A DNA stretch of 64,000 nucleotides from Enterococcus phoeniculicola ATCC BAA-412 (GCF_000407505.1 NZ_ASWE01000002.1:248001-312000), one strand, 5' to 3'; positions 1-9,155 are shown, counted from the first letter of the stretch. Notes: a model not told the origin generated them from the sequence alone. Translations and numbers: made by a program.

Positions 1-110
1 ATAACCCATATTACAAAATGCAATATTTATCGTCGGATTCGCATGCTTGGTTAAATGAATGGATGAGTAAATTTTATACAGTAAAAGGAATTAGACTAGA
101 AAAAAAATAA
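1..110 (+). CDS. C-terminal end of an unidentified protein (5' truncated by window)
   Basis: An open frame enters from the left edge and ends at TAA 108-110. It gives about 35 residues ending in YTVKGIRLEKK. The stop lies 15 bases before the glycosyltransferase start, so it is probably the previous gene of the same polysaccharide operon. The visible residues are too few to name a family. Confidence 0.6.
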   Translation, partial: NPYYKMQYLSSDSHAWLNEWMSKFYTVKGIRLEKK

Positions 111-125
111 TTTGGAGGTGAAAAT

Positions 126-1199
126 ATGATTTTGGTTGTATCGAATATGTACCCATCAAAAGAATTTCCAAATTATGGAGTTTTTGTAAAAAATTTTGTT
201 TCTGAACTTTCAGAAACACACGAAGTACAACTTATTTTCTTAACAAAGAAGATTGGAAAACGAGCTAAACTCATAGCTTATCTACGCTTTTACTTTTCGG
301 TTTTTAGAGCATATTGTTCAAAAAACTATGAATTAACCTACGTTCACTACGCAGGGTACAATAGCCCTCCAATATTAGCTGGTCGCCTGGTTAGACGCCT
401 ATTTAATAGAAAAATGACGTTGATTGTTAACGTTCATGGCAGTGATGTAACTCCCGAGAAAAAATTAGAGGAGCGAACGAACTTCTTAACAAAATGGTTA
501 GTTAAACGAGCAGATTTAACTATCGTGCCGTCAAGTTATTTTAAAGAAGTCGTAGAGAAAAAATATGGAAAAGTGCAAATATTTATTTCTGCTTCTGCTG
601 GTATAAATTTAGATGTATTTTCTCCAAGTAGTAAAGGAAAAAATCAGCAATCTTTTATGCTAGGCTATGTCAGTCGAATAGATGAAGAAAAAGGCTGGGA
701 CTTACTAATTTTAGGTTTTAAAAGGATTCTATCTTATATCCCAGAAGCAAAACTGACTATTGTAGGAAGTGGAGCACAAGATGAAGAAGCTAATCAATTA
801 ATTCATGAATTGCATTTAGAAGAATATGTAAATAAGCAAAGTATTTTACCGCAAAACGATTTAGTGGATATCTATCGTTCATTTGATGTATTTGTTTTCC
901 CTAGTACACGTGCTGGAGAGAGTCTTGGTCTAGTTGGATTAGAAGCAATGGCTTGCGGTGTGCCGGTGATTGGCAGCGATTTTGGAGGAATTAAAACGTA
1001 TGTTGAATCAGGAAAAAATGGCTACTTATTCACGCCTAAAAATCAAGAAGAACTGATAGAAAAAATTATCACTTTTTATTCACTAACACAAAAGCAAAAG
1101 CGAAGTATGTCAAAGTACGCACAAGAAACGGCTCACAATTATGACAGTAAGAAGGTAAATAGAGAACTGATTCAAAAAATTAGTTCTTACATCAAATAA
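126..1199 (+). CDS. Family 4 glycosyltransferase (GT-B fold)
   Basis: A 357-residue cytoplasmic protein, the usual GT4 length. It has an N-terminal Rossmann half beginning MILVVSNMYPS and a C-terminal GT-B half. The retaining-GT4 signature E-x7-E is at E265 and E273, followed by a glycine-rich nucleotide-sugar loop (VIGSDFGG). It should transfer a sugar from an activated donor to a growing surface glycan. The RBS TTTGGAGGTG lies just before ATG 126. An acetyltransferase, an LCP ligase and an FkbH-like protein follow in the same direction with short gaps, which fits a capsule or exopolysaccharide operon. Donor and linkage cannot be read from sequence. Confidence 0.88.
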   Translation: MILVVSNMYPSKEFPNYGVFVKNFVSELSETHEVQLIFLTKKIGKRAKLIAYLRFYFSVFRAYCSKNYELTYVHYAGYNSPPILAGRLVRRLFNRKMTLIVNVHGSDVTPEKKLEERTNFLTKWLVKRADLTIVPSSYFKEVVEKKYGKVQIFISASAGINLDVFSPSSKGKNQQSFMLGYVSRIDEEKGWDLLILGFKRILSYIPEAKLTIVGSGAQDEEANQLIHELHLEEYVNKQSILPQNDLVDIYRSFDVFVFPSTRAGESLGLVGLEAMACGVPVIGSDFGGIKTYVESGKNGYLFTPKNQEELIEKIITFYSLTQKQKRSMSKYAQETAHNYDSKKVNRELIQKISSYIK

Positions 1200-1214
1200 A
1201 TGAAAGGAGAAGCG

Positions 1215-1736
1215 ATGAATAATTTCTGGTTCATTCTATTTATACTCATAAATAAGGTAGTCGTTCCCTATCGCTTAATAAAAACGGAACACTTTTATCG
1301 CCAAGTCAAAAATTTTATAGGAAAAAAATTATTTGCATTTGTTGGAAAAAATGCAGCTATTCGTCCCAATGTACGATTATCTTATTTAAAAAATATTTCT
1401 TTAGGCGAAAACTCGAGTATTGGTGACCGAAGTATGATTGTTGCAGCTGCTAAAGTTTCCATTGGGGAAAATGTCATGATGGGACCAGAAGTTTTGGTGT
1501 TAACTCAAAACCATCAAATTGTAGGACGAAAAAAAAAGTTAATCGACGGAAAAATAAAAAAGAAAGAGGTTTCTATTGCTGACGACGTATGGATAGGAGC
1601 TAGAGTAACTCTTTTGCCAGGAACTTATATAGGAAAAGGTAGTGTAGTGGCTGCTGGGTCAGTTGTAGTGGGTAAAGCATATCCTGACTATGCAATTTTA
1701 GGTGGAAATCCTGCAAAAATTATTCGTTATAGATAA
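1215..1736 (+). CDS. Hexapeptide-repeat O-acetyltransferase (LbH fold)
   Basis: I chose ATG 1215 because AAAGGAG at 1204-1209 is well spaced before it. An in-frame ATG at 1200 abuts the previous stop and has no RBS of its own. The 173-residue product shows left-handed beta-helix hexapeptide repeats (for example SIGDRSMIVAAAKVSIGE and YIGKGSVVAAGSVVVGK). It also has the catalytic-type histidine in LTQNHQIV and the family ending GGNPAKIIRYR. Members acetylate sugars with acetyl-CoA, as in colanic-acid or capsule modification. The N-terminus is hydrophobic (FWFILFILINKVVV) and may be a membrane anchor. The place in a glycan operon supports glycan acetylation; the acceptor is unknown. Confidence 0.85.
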   Translation: MNNFWFILFILINKVVVPYRLIKTEHFYRQVKNFIGKKLFAFVGKNAAIRPNVRLSYLKNISLGENSSIGDRSMIVAAAKVSIGENVMMGPEVLVLTQNHQIVGRKKKLIDGKIKKKEVSIADDVWIGARVTLLPGTYIGKGSVVAAGSVVVGKAYPDYAILGGNPAKIIRYR

Positions 1737-1754
1737 AAGAGATTGGAGATTCTA

Positions 1755-2690
1755 ATGAAAAAGTATCGGTTTGTAAAGATTGTTCTCTTAATCGTTTTTC
1801 TGTTATTTATTGTGATTGCAGTAAGCTTTGGAAAAATATATTTCGATGTAAAGAAGACGTTGAATCAAAGCTATGAAAAAGTTGAACGTAAGGGTAAATA
1901 TAAATATAAGGCCATTCATTTAAGTCAACAACCAGATGAGGAAAAGCTTAGCCCTTTAAATATATTGTTGTTAGGGATTGATACAGGAGATTTAGGTCGT
2001 ATAGATCAAGGTCGTTCAGACGCACTGATTTTGGCTACAATTAATCCTAAAAATAAGACTGTGCTATTTACAAGTATCGCTCGAGATACATACACGGAAA
2101 TTGTTGGATACGGGTCTACTGATAAAATTAATCATGCGTATGCCTTTGGTGGAACCTCTATGTCCGTAAATACGGTATCAAACCTTTTAGATACACCAGT
2201 TGACTATTATGTCAGTTTGAACATGAAAGGTGTAGAGGAATTAATTGATGCAGTGGGAGGAATTACAATAAACAATCCATTGAAATTTGAGTATGAGGGA
2301 GAAACTTTTAAAATAGGGGACACGTATTTGGACGGTACGAAAGGGTTGAAGTACATTCGGATGCGCTACGATGACCCTGAAGGCGATTATGGTAGACAAA
2401 AAAGAGAACGACAGGTTGTTCAAGGAATCGCAAACTCACTTAAGTCAATTAATAATTTTACTCTCTATCAAAAAATATTAGAAATTTTAGGAGAGAATAT
2501 GAAAACCAACATAGCGATGGATGATATTTTCAAATTATATACTAAGTATCTAGGTTCAATAAATACACAAAATAGTGAACAATTAATGGGTACTGGATTT
2601 ATGTTGAACGATATATCTTATCAAAAAGTAAGTGACGCTGAACTGAAAAGAGTCCGCGACAAGATTCATCGTGAGCTAGAGAATCGCTAA
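1755..2690 (+). CDS. LytR-CpsA-Psr (LCP) family glycopolymer ligase
   Basis: ATG 1755 follows TTGGAG at 1743-1748. An in-frame TTG at 1743 is part of that RBS, so it was rejected. The 311-residue protein has a short basic N-terminus, one membrane helix at about residues 6-28 and an extracellular LCP domain. LCP signatures are LLLGIDTGD, ARSDALILATINP-like RSDALILATINP, IARDTYTEIVGYG, KINHAYAFGG and a later arginine-rich stretch (YIRMRYDDPEGDYGRQKRERQ). LCP enzymes transfer lipid-linked glycopolymers onto peptidoglycan. Placed among glycan genes, it probably attaches the polysaccharide made by this cluster to the wall. Confidence 0.9.
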   Translation: MKKYRFVKIVLLIVFLLFIVIAVSFGKIYFDVKKTLNQSYEKVERKGKYKYKAIHLSQQPDEEKLSPLNILLLGIDTGDLGRIDQGRSDALILATINPKNKTVLFTSIARDTYTEIVGYGSTDKINHAYAFGGTSMSVNTVSNLLDTPVDYYVSLNMKGVEELIDAVGGITINNPLKFEYEGETFKIGDTYLDGTKGLKYIRMRYDDPEGDYGRQKRERQVVQGIANSLKSINNFTLYQKILEILGENMKTNIAMDDIFKLYTKYLGSINTQNSEQLMGTGFMLNDISYQKVSDAELKRVRDKIHRELENR

Positions 2691-2713
2691 ACAATAGAGA
2701 AAGGACTGAGTAT

Positions 2714-4612
2714 ATGAGAATTGAAGAAATGAAAAAAATTAAGTTAATTATCTGGGATTTGGATGATACATTCTGGCAAGGAACATTAAGTGAAGAAGAA
2801 ATTATCCCTATAGAAGAAAATGTTCAATTAGTAATAAAACTAAGTAAACGGGGGATTGTTTCAAGTATTTGTTCAAAAAATGATTTTGAAGAAGCGATGA
2901 ATCAACTGAATGCGTTGAAGATAGATAACTATTTTGTATTTGAATCAATTGATTGGAGTAGCAAGGGACCTAGAATAAAGAATATAGTACAGGATATGAA
3001 TCTAAGAGAAGAGAATGTTCTGTTTATTGATGATAATGAACTGAATTTAAATGAAGCAAAATATTTTTGTCCAAACATTCACATATTACTACCAATAAAA
3101 AAGGAATTAGAAAATCTTTATAGATTAGCAAATACGTTAGGTAAGGACGATGGGCAGTTAACGCGTTTACAAAATTATAAAGTGTTAGAGGAAAAGACTG
3201 TAGCAGAGAAACTGGCAGTTTCAAATACTGATTTTCTCTTTGATTGCAATATACAAATACAAATTCATAGTGAACGCAAAGATATAGAAACACACATAAG
3301 GCGGGTATATGAATTGATAGGTCGTACTAACCAACTAAATTTCACAAAAAAAAGAAGTACATTTGAAGCATTGCAGGGCCAATTGAAAGAAGAAAACATA
3401 GAGATGGGTTATGTAACTGCTCAAGATAATTTTGGCGATTATGGAATTGTTGGCCTGTATGCATTGGATACGAAGATAAATGAACTAGTACATTTCCTCT
3501 TTTCTTGTCGTTCTATGGGCATGGGAATTGAAAACTATGTCTATCAACAGTTAAATGAACCTAAGTTAATAACAATTGAACCAGTCGCTTATCATGTTGA
3601 TAAGAATAAAAAAAGTCCTTGGATTAATCAATCTACAAATAAAATAAGAAACGAACGACAGGATATTCAACATGCAGCAACAGAAAAAACTATACTAATC
3701 AAGGGGAGCTGTGAGATTGAGTGGGTGATTGATCTGCTCTCAACAGACGCTCCCTTTTCAAAAGAGATAGGTCATCTTAATACAAAAACAGGAGCAGATA
3801 TTACTAGCTTTAATCATTCAACGAATGTTTATAATTCTTTTTATCTAACATCTGCACAAAAAGAGTGCTTAGGCAAAGAGGTGCCTCTATGGGATGACGA
3901 GCTCGTTTCGACAGACATGAATAAGAATAACTATGACATCGTTTTTTTAAGTGGTTTTTTGGATCAATGGGAAGGTGTTTATCAAAGAAAAGGGACAGGC
4001 GAAAAAATCGCACTTGGAATTGAGAAGATTGATTACACGAGTAGAAAAATGTTAGAAGAACAAATCAGGAAAACCCAAAAAGAGGATAACCAGAAATACA
4101 TTCAACAACAGCGAAAAAAAATAGATGGGTTTACAAATAAATATGTCTATGTAGGTAAAGTGTCCGCAGTAGAGGCAGCAGATAACTTTAAAAAAATTGT
4201 AAAGAAAGTTCCCAAAGAAACCCTAGTCGTCATTATGTTGCCCAGCGACTTTCAAGTAACGAGTTACGGAGAAAATAGAAGACGACAAGGGGAAGAAAGA
4301 GGGCTATATAATCAAGCAATTTGGCAGGCTCTAAAAGGCTATAAAAATGTGAGATATATCAATTTTAGTACTTTTACGCACAGTGAATCAGATTTTTTAG
4401 AAACGCAAGACCACTTTACGAAAAAAATCTACTATGAGGTAGCTTTAGAAATGCAAAAAATTATAAATGAAACTGTAAATCATCAAGTGAATAGAATCTC
4501 AGCAGAGGAATTTAGACAAAAAAAATTCAGAAACTCATATTCTACAATGAATGCACTGGGTTTATTAAAACCATTAATTAAAAGTAAAAATTTTATTCAA
4601 TCAAAAAAATAA
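2714..4612 (+). CDS. FkbH-like HAD-IIIC family protein with SGNH-like C-terminal region
   Basis: A 632-residue protein starting at ATG 2714 after AAGGA 2701-2705. The HAD motif DLDDTFWQG (Asp15 and Asp17) and the later VLFIDDNELNL match the FkbH/HAD-IIIC family. That family loads a glyceryl unit from 1,3-bisphosphoglycerate onto an acyl carrier protein. A GNAT-like middle follows (LIGRTNQLNFTKKR, FGDYGIVGLY). The last 300 residues resemble an SGNH-type domain, with an IKGSCEIEW start and a terminal DHFTKKIYYEVA resembling a Ser...Asp-x-x-His arrangement. Its glycan-operon location suggests glycerate decoration of the polysaccharide. No carrier protein is visible, and one could lie upstream of the window. 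Confidence 0.75.
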   Translation: MRIEEMKKIKLIIWDLDDTFWQGTLSEEEIIPIEENVQLVIKLSKRGIVSSICSKNDFEEAMNQLNALKIDNYFVFESIDWSSKGPRIKNIVQDMNLREENVLFIDDNELNLNEAKYFCPNIHILLPIKKELENLYRLANTLGKDDGQLTRLQNYKVLEEKTVAEKLAVSNTDFLFDCNIQIQIHSERKDIETHIRRVYELIGRTNQLNFTKKRSTFEALQGQLKEENIEMGYVTAQDNFGDYGIVGLYALDTKINELVHFLFSCRSMGMGIENYVYQQLNEPKLITIEPVAYHVDKNKKSPWINQSTNKIRNERQDIQHAATEKTILIKGSCEIEWVIDLLSTDAPFSKEIGHLNTKTGADITSFNHSTNVYNSFYLTSAQKECLGKEVPLWDDELVSTDMNKNNYDIVFLSGFLDQWEGVYQRKGTGEKIALGIEKIDYTSRKMLEEQIRKTQKEDNQKYIQQQRKKIDGFTNKYVYVGKVSAVEAADNFKKIVKKVPKETLVVIMLPSDFQVTSYGENRRRQGEERGLYNQAIWQALKGYKNVRYINFSTFTHSESDFLETQDHFTKKIYYEVALEMQKIINETVNHQVNRISAEEFRQKKFRNSYSTMNALGLLKPLIKSKNFIQSKK

Positions 4613-4649
4613 ACTGCCCACAATCTTTTACAATTGTTAACAGTTAGAA

Positions 4650-5099
4650 TTAAAGCCCCAAATTTTCATCAACATGAGCAAGTAGTTGTTTGTGATAGAG
4701 AAAAATAGCAAATTCTCGATAATAGTCTTGTTCTTCTTTTACCAGACTATTAATTATTTGTTTTAAGTAATAGAGTTCTCCATCTAAATCACTTGTATTT
4801 TTACAAAGATTAGCATTTTGCCATAGAACATCAATTGTACTTAATTGCTGTGGAATATCAAAAGAATCATCGATTGAGTGAAAATGACCTTCAGGTATTA
4901 AATCATTAGGCGACATTTCAAGAGCAACACAGATTTTTATCAAACTATTAAAAGATGGCGAAAATACGCCACGTTCTATTTTTGAAACGGTCTGTGCGAT
5001 AGAGTCAACTTTCTCAGCTAATTCTTTCTGTGTAACCTTTAGAAATTTTCGTCTTTGTTTAATCTTTTGACCAACATGCCTATTAAACTCAAGACCCAT
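4650..5099 (-). CDS. XRE-family helix-turn-helix regulator
   Basis: A 149-residue protein on the minus strand, with RBS AAGAGGTGA just upstream of its ATG (5097-5099). Residues about 9-63 form a Cro/CI-type HTH (RKFLKVTQKELAEKV, then TVSKIERGVFSPSFNSLIKIC). The C-terminal 80 residues are helical (LYYLKQIINSLVKEEQDYYREFAIFLYHKQLL) and look like a short Rgg/TPR-like sensor, but are too short for a full Rgg. It is divergent from the Mga-like gene, with a 147-bp shared promoter region holding an 8-bp inverted repeat. It may regulate itself, that gene, or both. Confidence 0.85.
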   Translation of the reverse strand: MGLEFNRHVGQKIKQRRKFLKVTQKELAEKVDSIAQTVSKIERGVFSPSFNSLIKICVALEMSPNDLIPEGHFHSIDDSFDIPQQLSTIDVLWQNANLCKNTSDLDGELYYLKQIINSLVKEEQDYYREFAIFLYHKQLLAHVDENLGL

Positions 5100-5183
5100 G
5101 AAATCACCTCTTATAACGTATAGTCAGTAGATATTTTAACATTAAACAAACAAAAAAAATACTTTTTTAAGCGAAGGTAACAC

Positions 5184-5218
5184 TATAATGCTTTTATTGA
5201 AAACGTTTTAGCATTATA
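5184..5218. promoter_or_regulatory. Inverted repeat with TATAAT boxes between divergent regulators
   Basis: TATAATGC at 5184-5191 and GCATTATA at 5211-5218 are exact inverted arms with a 19-base centre. TATAAT occurs at 5184-5189 and again at 5215-5220. The site lies about 30 bases before the Mga-like start, so an operator overlapping a -10 element is plausible. The -35 boxes are poor. Confidence 0.45.
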
Positions 5219-5246
5219 ATGTTCATGAGAGGATGGGGAAACTATC

Positions 5247-6749
5247 ATGAATCGACTATTTAGAAAAAATGATGCAATAAAAATGAAAATGTTCTATTTT
5301 ATTTTGAGTGGGAATGAGCGAATGAGAGCTGTAGACCAGGTAGAAAATGATTTGGGGCTTACGTATTACATGGTTGATTATTCGTTTAAAGAACTCAATC
5401 AGGATTTAATTGACATCTATAAAGAAACGGGAGGAGAGCTCTGCCAACTTCAAAAAGTTGGGAATAGATACTATCAAATTACAGGTATTGTTGAAACAGT
5501 AGTATCTCGTTTATTTTGGTTTTATGGTGCACGTTCAAAATTGTTCATTTTACTAAATAATATTTTTACCTCTCAAAAGTTTACTCCATCAAAACACAGT
5601 CAAGATAATTTTCTTAGTTCAGCAAGTGTTTACATCGCTAAAAATGAGCTACGAGATTTTCTTTTAGACTATAACATTCAATTAAGTAACGCATATCGTC
5701 TTGTTGGCGATGAATTTTCGATTAGGCAATTACTTTTCTCAATATACTTCGGTATTTATAAAGAATTTGAATATCCTTTCAAAAAGCAAGTAGAAGTGGA
5801 ATCTACCATATTTTTAGAAACAGTTATTAATGATTTTAATATCGAGTTAACCTCTGGCGATCGGAGCAAATTGTTACTCTATTTAAGTGTATTATTCATT
5901 CGTTTGCAATCAAAAAACATTATGCAAACGGAAGAAGCTTATTTCTACCCGTCAAGTAAACAATCAGCAACAGCCAATTATTTGCAGAAAAGATTTAAGT
6001 TAAATGATGAAACCAGCAATATTGAATTGCAAAATATTCAATGGTTTTTAGAAGCGGAAAAATTATTGCCTTTTTGTTCAACATTATTCTGCTATGAAAC
6101 GGAAAAAGAAACTGTAGAATTAGCAAACTTATTTATAAAAAATTTGACTAACCAAGATATTGAAACCGAAAATGACCATCCTATGGAAACCATGTTAAGT
6201 AGTCGCGTTCAAGAAATATTTAGATATCTTATACTTTGTTCGTCTAAACGAGTTGACCACTTATTTTACTTAAGACAAGCCGATGTGTACTTTTTTTATC
6301 CTACACATTACTATTTATGTAAAAATTTTTTAGAAAAACATTATTTTAAGGAGAGTAGAAGCAGCCTTCATTCAGTCAATTATAAATTTTTGTTGCTCAA
6401 TTTTTTAACGTCTATCACCAATCTTTTTGAAGTTAGTCACCTAAGATACCGTATAAAAGTAAAGTTGGATTTTATCTCTGGAAAATTATATCAAGATGAA
6501 ATCGAAAACCTGATTAAACACATGATTGATTTACCTATTTCTATCACTTTTAAACAATCGGAAGCAGACTTAATTATAACCGACCGTTATCATAAACATA
6601 AGAAATCTAATCAAGTTATCAATTGGACGTATCCTGCAACGATTCACGATTGGTCGCATTTAACGAACGCAATTATTCATTTTCTCAACAGCAAAATATC
6701 AGATGAGGGAGAAAAAAATTTTTTTCTTTCCACAAAACAATCAGATTAA
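5247..6749 (+). CDS. Mga/AtxA-like virulence-type regulator
   Basis: A 500-residue protein whose size and build match Mga/AtxA regulators. There is an N-terminal DNA-binding region (RMRAVDQVENDLGLTYYMVDYSFKELNQDLIDIYK) followed by long helical PRD-like regions. A C-terminal part resembles an EIIB-like segment (FISGKLYQDEIENLIKHMID, then DLIITDRYH). No clear PRD histidine can be assigned by eye. Mga-type proteins activate surface and virulence genes in response to sugar or PTS status. RBS GAGGATGGGG lies at 5228-5237. The next gene, a membrane acyltransferase 44 bases downstream, is a likely target or co-transcript. A second, similar-sized Mga-like gene lies at 57176. Confidence 0.78.
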   Translation: MNRLFRKNDAIKMKMFYFILSGNERMRAVDQVENDLGLTYYMVDYSFKELNQDLIDIYKETGGELCQLQKVGNRYYQITGIVETVVSRLFWFYGARSKLFILLNNIFTSQKFTPSKHSQDNFLSSASVYIAKNELRDFLLDYNIQLSNAYRLVGDEFSIRQLLFSIYFGIYKEFEYPFKKQVEVESTIFLETVINDFNIELTSGDRSKLLLYLSVLFIRLQSKNIMQTEEAYFYPSSKQSATANYLQKRFKLNDETSNIELQNIQWFLEAEKLLPFCSTLFCYETEKETVELANLFIKNLTNQDIETENDHPMETMLSSRVQEIFRYLILCSSKRVDHLFYLRQADVYFFYPTHYYLCKNFLEKHYFKESRSSLHSVNYKFLLLNFLTSITNLFEVSHLRYRIKVKLDFISGKLYQDEIENLIKHMIDLPISITFKQSEADLIITDRYHKHKKSNQVINWTYPATIHDWSHLTNAIIHFLNSKISDEGEKNFFLSTKQSD

Positions 6750-6793
6750 TTCCTTTCTAAATCAAGAGAGGTTATATAAAGGAGTTATATTGC

Positions 6794-7741
6794 ATGAAAT
6801 TTACCCATAATACATCAAATCTAGCTAAAATTCTTGCCATTATATTAGTAATCACAGGTCATTATAGTGGATTTTTAGGAATAGACAACCTCTATGTTGC
6901 AAACAGTGGTGCAGTTGGCGTGGGGATATTTCTATTTGTCTCAGCATACGGACTCAGTGCTTCAATGGAACAAGGTGACGAACAATTGCAAACCTTTTGG
7001 GTAAGGATATTGAACCTAGTCATTGTTTATGAATTTGCGACATTATTAAAAGCTATTATTTCTATTGTTTTTTTTAAAGAAAGTGTAGCAGTGTCAGTAA
7101 AAGCGCTCGTAGGATTGGGCTTTAAAAGTAACTTAGATCCAACAATGTGGTATATGTTTTACATCATCATGGTTTATATTGTTTTTTGGATAAGTCATCT
7201 GTTGATTCAGTCAGAACTATGTAGAGTTGGACTTATTTTTATTTCATGTAGTGTATTTGCAGTGTTATCCAGTTATATTGTCATTCCATTCGCTTTTCCA
7301 TTAGGATACTTAGCCTTTCTGTTTAAAAATAAATCAAGATTCTTTTACTTAATTGTCTTATCCACTCTGTTTTTAGGACTTATTTTAGCCTATCAGTCTT
7401 TTTTCATATTACCTATCACCCATACGAACTTACTTCTATTGCTGCAAGTGAGCTATTTACCTATTTTTTCCTTGTATTTTATCGAGTGGGGACAAAGGTT
7501 AATTTTAAAAAAACATTTTATAGGTATTGTGAAGACACTTTCATCATTTACATTAGGGCTTTATCTATTTGAGGGATTTCCCTTATATAATAGTAGGTTG
7601 GCAGAATTAGTTCATTCAAATTTACTATTTGCTATCCCTTTAGTGTTGTGTTTTGTTGTATTGATTAGTTACTTTTATACGGTCCTTATTATTAATCGTT
7701 TTTCAAATAAAAATTTAAAAAAGGGTTTGTATAAGGAGTGA
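6794..7741 (+). CDS. Membrane acyltransferase, acyltransferase-3 (OafA-like) family
   Basis: A 315-residue integral membrane protein with about nine to ten hydrophobic segments. The first helix carries ILVITGHYSG, matching the conserved histidine helix of acyltransferase-3 proteins. GIFLFVSAYGLS follows, equivalent to the usual FFVLSGFL segment. RBS AAAGGAG is at 6779-6784. These enzymes O-acylate exported sugars or lipids. The nearest context is an Mga-like regulator upstream and the polysaccharide cluster beyond, suggesting regulated modification of a surface glycan. The substrate is not determinable. Confidence 0.75.
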   Translation: MKFTHNTSNLAKILAIILVITGHYSGFLGIDNLYVANSGAVGVGIFLFVSAYGLSASMEQGDEQLQTFWVRILNLVIVYEFATLLKAIISIVFFKESVAVSVKALVGLGFKSNLDPTMWYMFYIIMVYIVFWISHLLIQSELCRVGLIFISCSVFAVLSSYIVIPFAFPLGYLAFLFKNKSRFFYLIVLSTLFLGLILAYQSFFILPITHTNLLLLLQVSYLPIFSLYFIEWGQRLILKKHFIGIVKTLSSFTLGLYLFEGFPLYNSRLAELVHSNLLFAIPLVLCFVVLISYFYTVLIINRFSNKNLKKGLYKE

Positions 7742-7749
7742 ATAAAACT

Positions 7750-8130
7750 ATGATAAATTTCTTCAAGCAATTACTCATAAAGATAAGATAGAAGCTGGAA
7801 GGGCACTTCTCGACTACTAAATGTATCAAAATAATTAACGAAATAGAGTAAACTATCTGAACTCTTTAATACAAATTTATTCTGGTCATTGGGGACGGAT
7901 TATATTGACCGTGTTTATGGTGAAGATTCAGGTCACTGTTTCCTTAAATATTTATCAGAGCATCGCAAAGAAACTCTCTGATTTAAAACATTTCGGCGGG
8001 CGGGCAATATATGGGAATCAATGAATAAAGGGCACTGGCGAATTAGCAGGAATAATGGGGATGTTAGAAACCTAAACAGGACTATTCATTGATTATGGGT
8101 ATTTGATGGAAATCAACTAATAGAAATGTT
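7750..8130 (+). pseudogene. Decayed coding remnant
   Basis: No intact frame survives, but protein-like fragments can be read across frames. DKFLQAITHKDKIEAGRALL begins at 7752. LFWSLGTDYIDRVYGEDSGH lies near 7880. GTGELAGIMGMLET then FIDYGYLMEIN lie near 8030-8120, broken by stop codons. This pattern suggests a former gene inactivated by several stops and frameshifts. I do not recognise the family. It could instead be several unrelated fragments. Confidence 0.35.
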
Positions 8131-8244
8131 TCAATAAAGGTAAAGCAGAGATAACATAAAAACTACCATAGAGGGTGAAATGTTAGATAATGTGGGTAAT
8201 TTAGACCGCTGATAGAGTTTTTAAGAAAAAAATACATGTGGTTC

Positions 8245-8286
8245 CCAAAAATCAAACATCAGACCTTAAATCTGTTTGATTTTTGG
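8245..8286. terminator. Strong hairpin, probable terminator
   Basis: CCAAAAATCAAACA at 8245-8258 pairs perfectly with TGTTTGATTTTTGG at 8273-8286. A T-rich tract begins about 8 bases further on. It could act in either direction. Confidence 0.6.
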
Positions 8287-8621
8287 AAATCACTTTTTTA
8301 GTTACTTTTCACATTATCTATTTTTATGTTATATCAGGACGTTAAATTATTTAGAATACGGCTTTTTAAGCAATAAAGCACTTAGTTTTTGTCTTTTCAC
8401 TAATAAATAGTAAATTAGTAGAAAGAACGCTAGATTTTATAAAAAAATGAATTCTTTTAGAAGATTAATTTATAACACAGAGCCTATCAAACCAATAAAT
8501 TCGTTGTTATAATAAATGAAAAGAGGCCTTACTATTGAATTTTTAGTGTTTCTTTCACGTAAATCACCTCAATAAACACTTTCCCTTACAAAAAGGCAAA
8601 GCAGATAGCAATTATATATTG

Positions 8622-8666
8622 AAAAGCAAAGTAAGTCATTCTTTGAGTGACTTACTTTGCTTTTTT
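8622..8666 (+). terminator. Rho-independent terminator
   Basis: A 17-bp perfect stem (8622-8638 with 8648-8664) has a 9-base loop and ends in TTTTTT. It lies 50 bases before the next gene and would insulate it from upstream transcription. The A-rich left foot also allows function on the other strand. Confidence 0.8.
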
Positions 8667-8717
8667 ATGTGTCCTTTTAGTTCAGAAATTTGCTGTACCC
8701 GTTGAGGGGAGAAATCT

Positions 8718-9155
8718 ATGGATAAATTTGATGAAAGAGCTGCGATTTATGAACAAATGCGATTATTAATCGAGGAAAGGAGAGAAATCAGTAAGATGTA
8801 TTTTGAGTTGAAGCAACAATTAAATGGGATAAAGGAACAGCAAGAGAAGCGAACAGAGCCGGCTGAAAAAACAACTAGGAACCGCTTAGCTAAAGAAAGT
8901 GAATATCAACAATATATGATTGAAAAAAATACAACGAATAGTGCAGTCGCTTCCTATGACCATTTAAGTTTAAAAATCGCTTCATTGCTTAAAGAAGCTG
9001 GTACTCCATTATCAAATAAACATATATTTGATCTGTTGGAAATGAATATCAGTTACAAGAATTTAACTCATAATATTTTACCTAGGATTGCAAAAGATGA
9101 CAATGTTAATGTGAATCGCGCATACAGAGGATTCTGGCAATATTACAGAAAATAG
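8718..9155 (+). CDS. Coiled-coil / winged-helix small protein of unknown function
   Basis: A 145-residue protein with RBS GAGGGGAG at 8704-8711. Residues 1-55 are charged and helical (YEQMRLLIEERREISKMYFE), probably a coiled coil. The C-terminal 65 residues look like a HARE-type or generic winged helix (IASLLKEAGTPLSNKHIFDLL, then NLTHNILPRIAKD and RGFWQYYRK). A DNA-binding accessory role in the adjacent mobile element is plausible from context. No definite family is recognised. Confidence 0.65.
   Translation: MDKFDERAAIYEQMRLLIEERREISKMYFELKQQLNGIKEQQEKRTEPAEKTTRNRLAKESEYQQYMIEKNTTNSAVASYDHLSLKIASLLKEAGTPLSNKHIFDLLEMNISYKNLTHNILPRIAKDDNVNVNRAYRGFWQYYRK

Larger units (their letters stand above)
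8131..8717. other. Non-coding gap with two strong hairpins
   Basis: No credible gene is seen. The stretch is AT-rich and holds the hairpin at 8245-8286 and the terminator at 8622-8666. It probably contains the left boundary of the decayed element that carries the integrase at 10392, but no boundary repeat was found. Confidence 0.5.
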
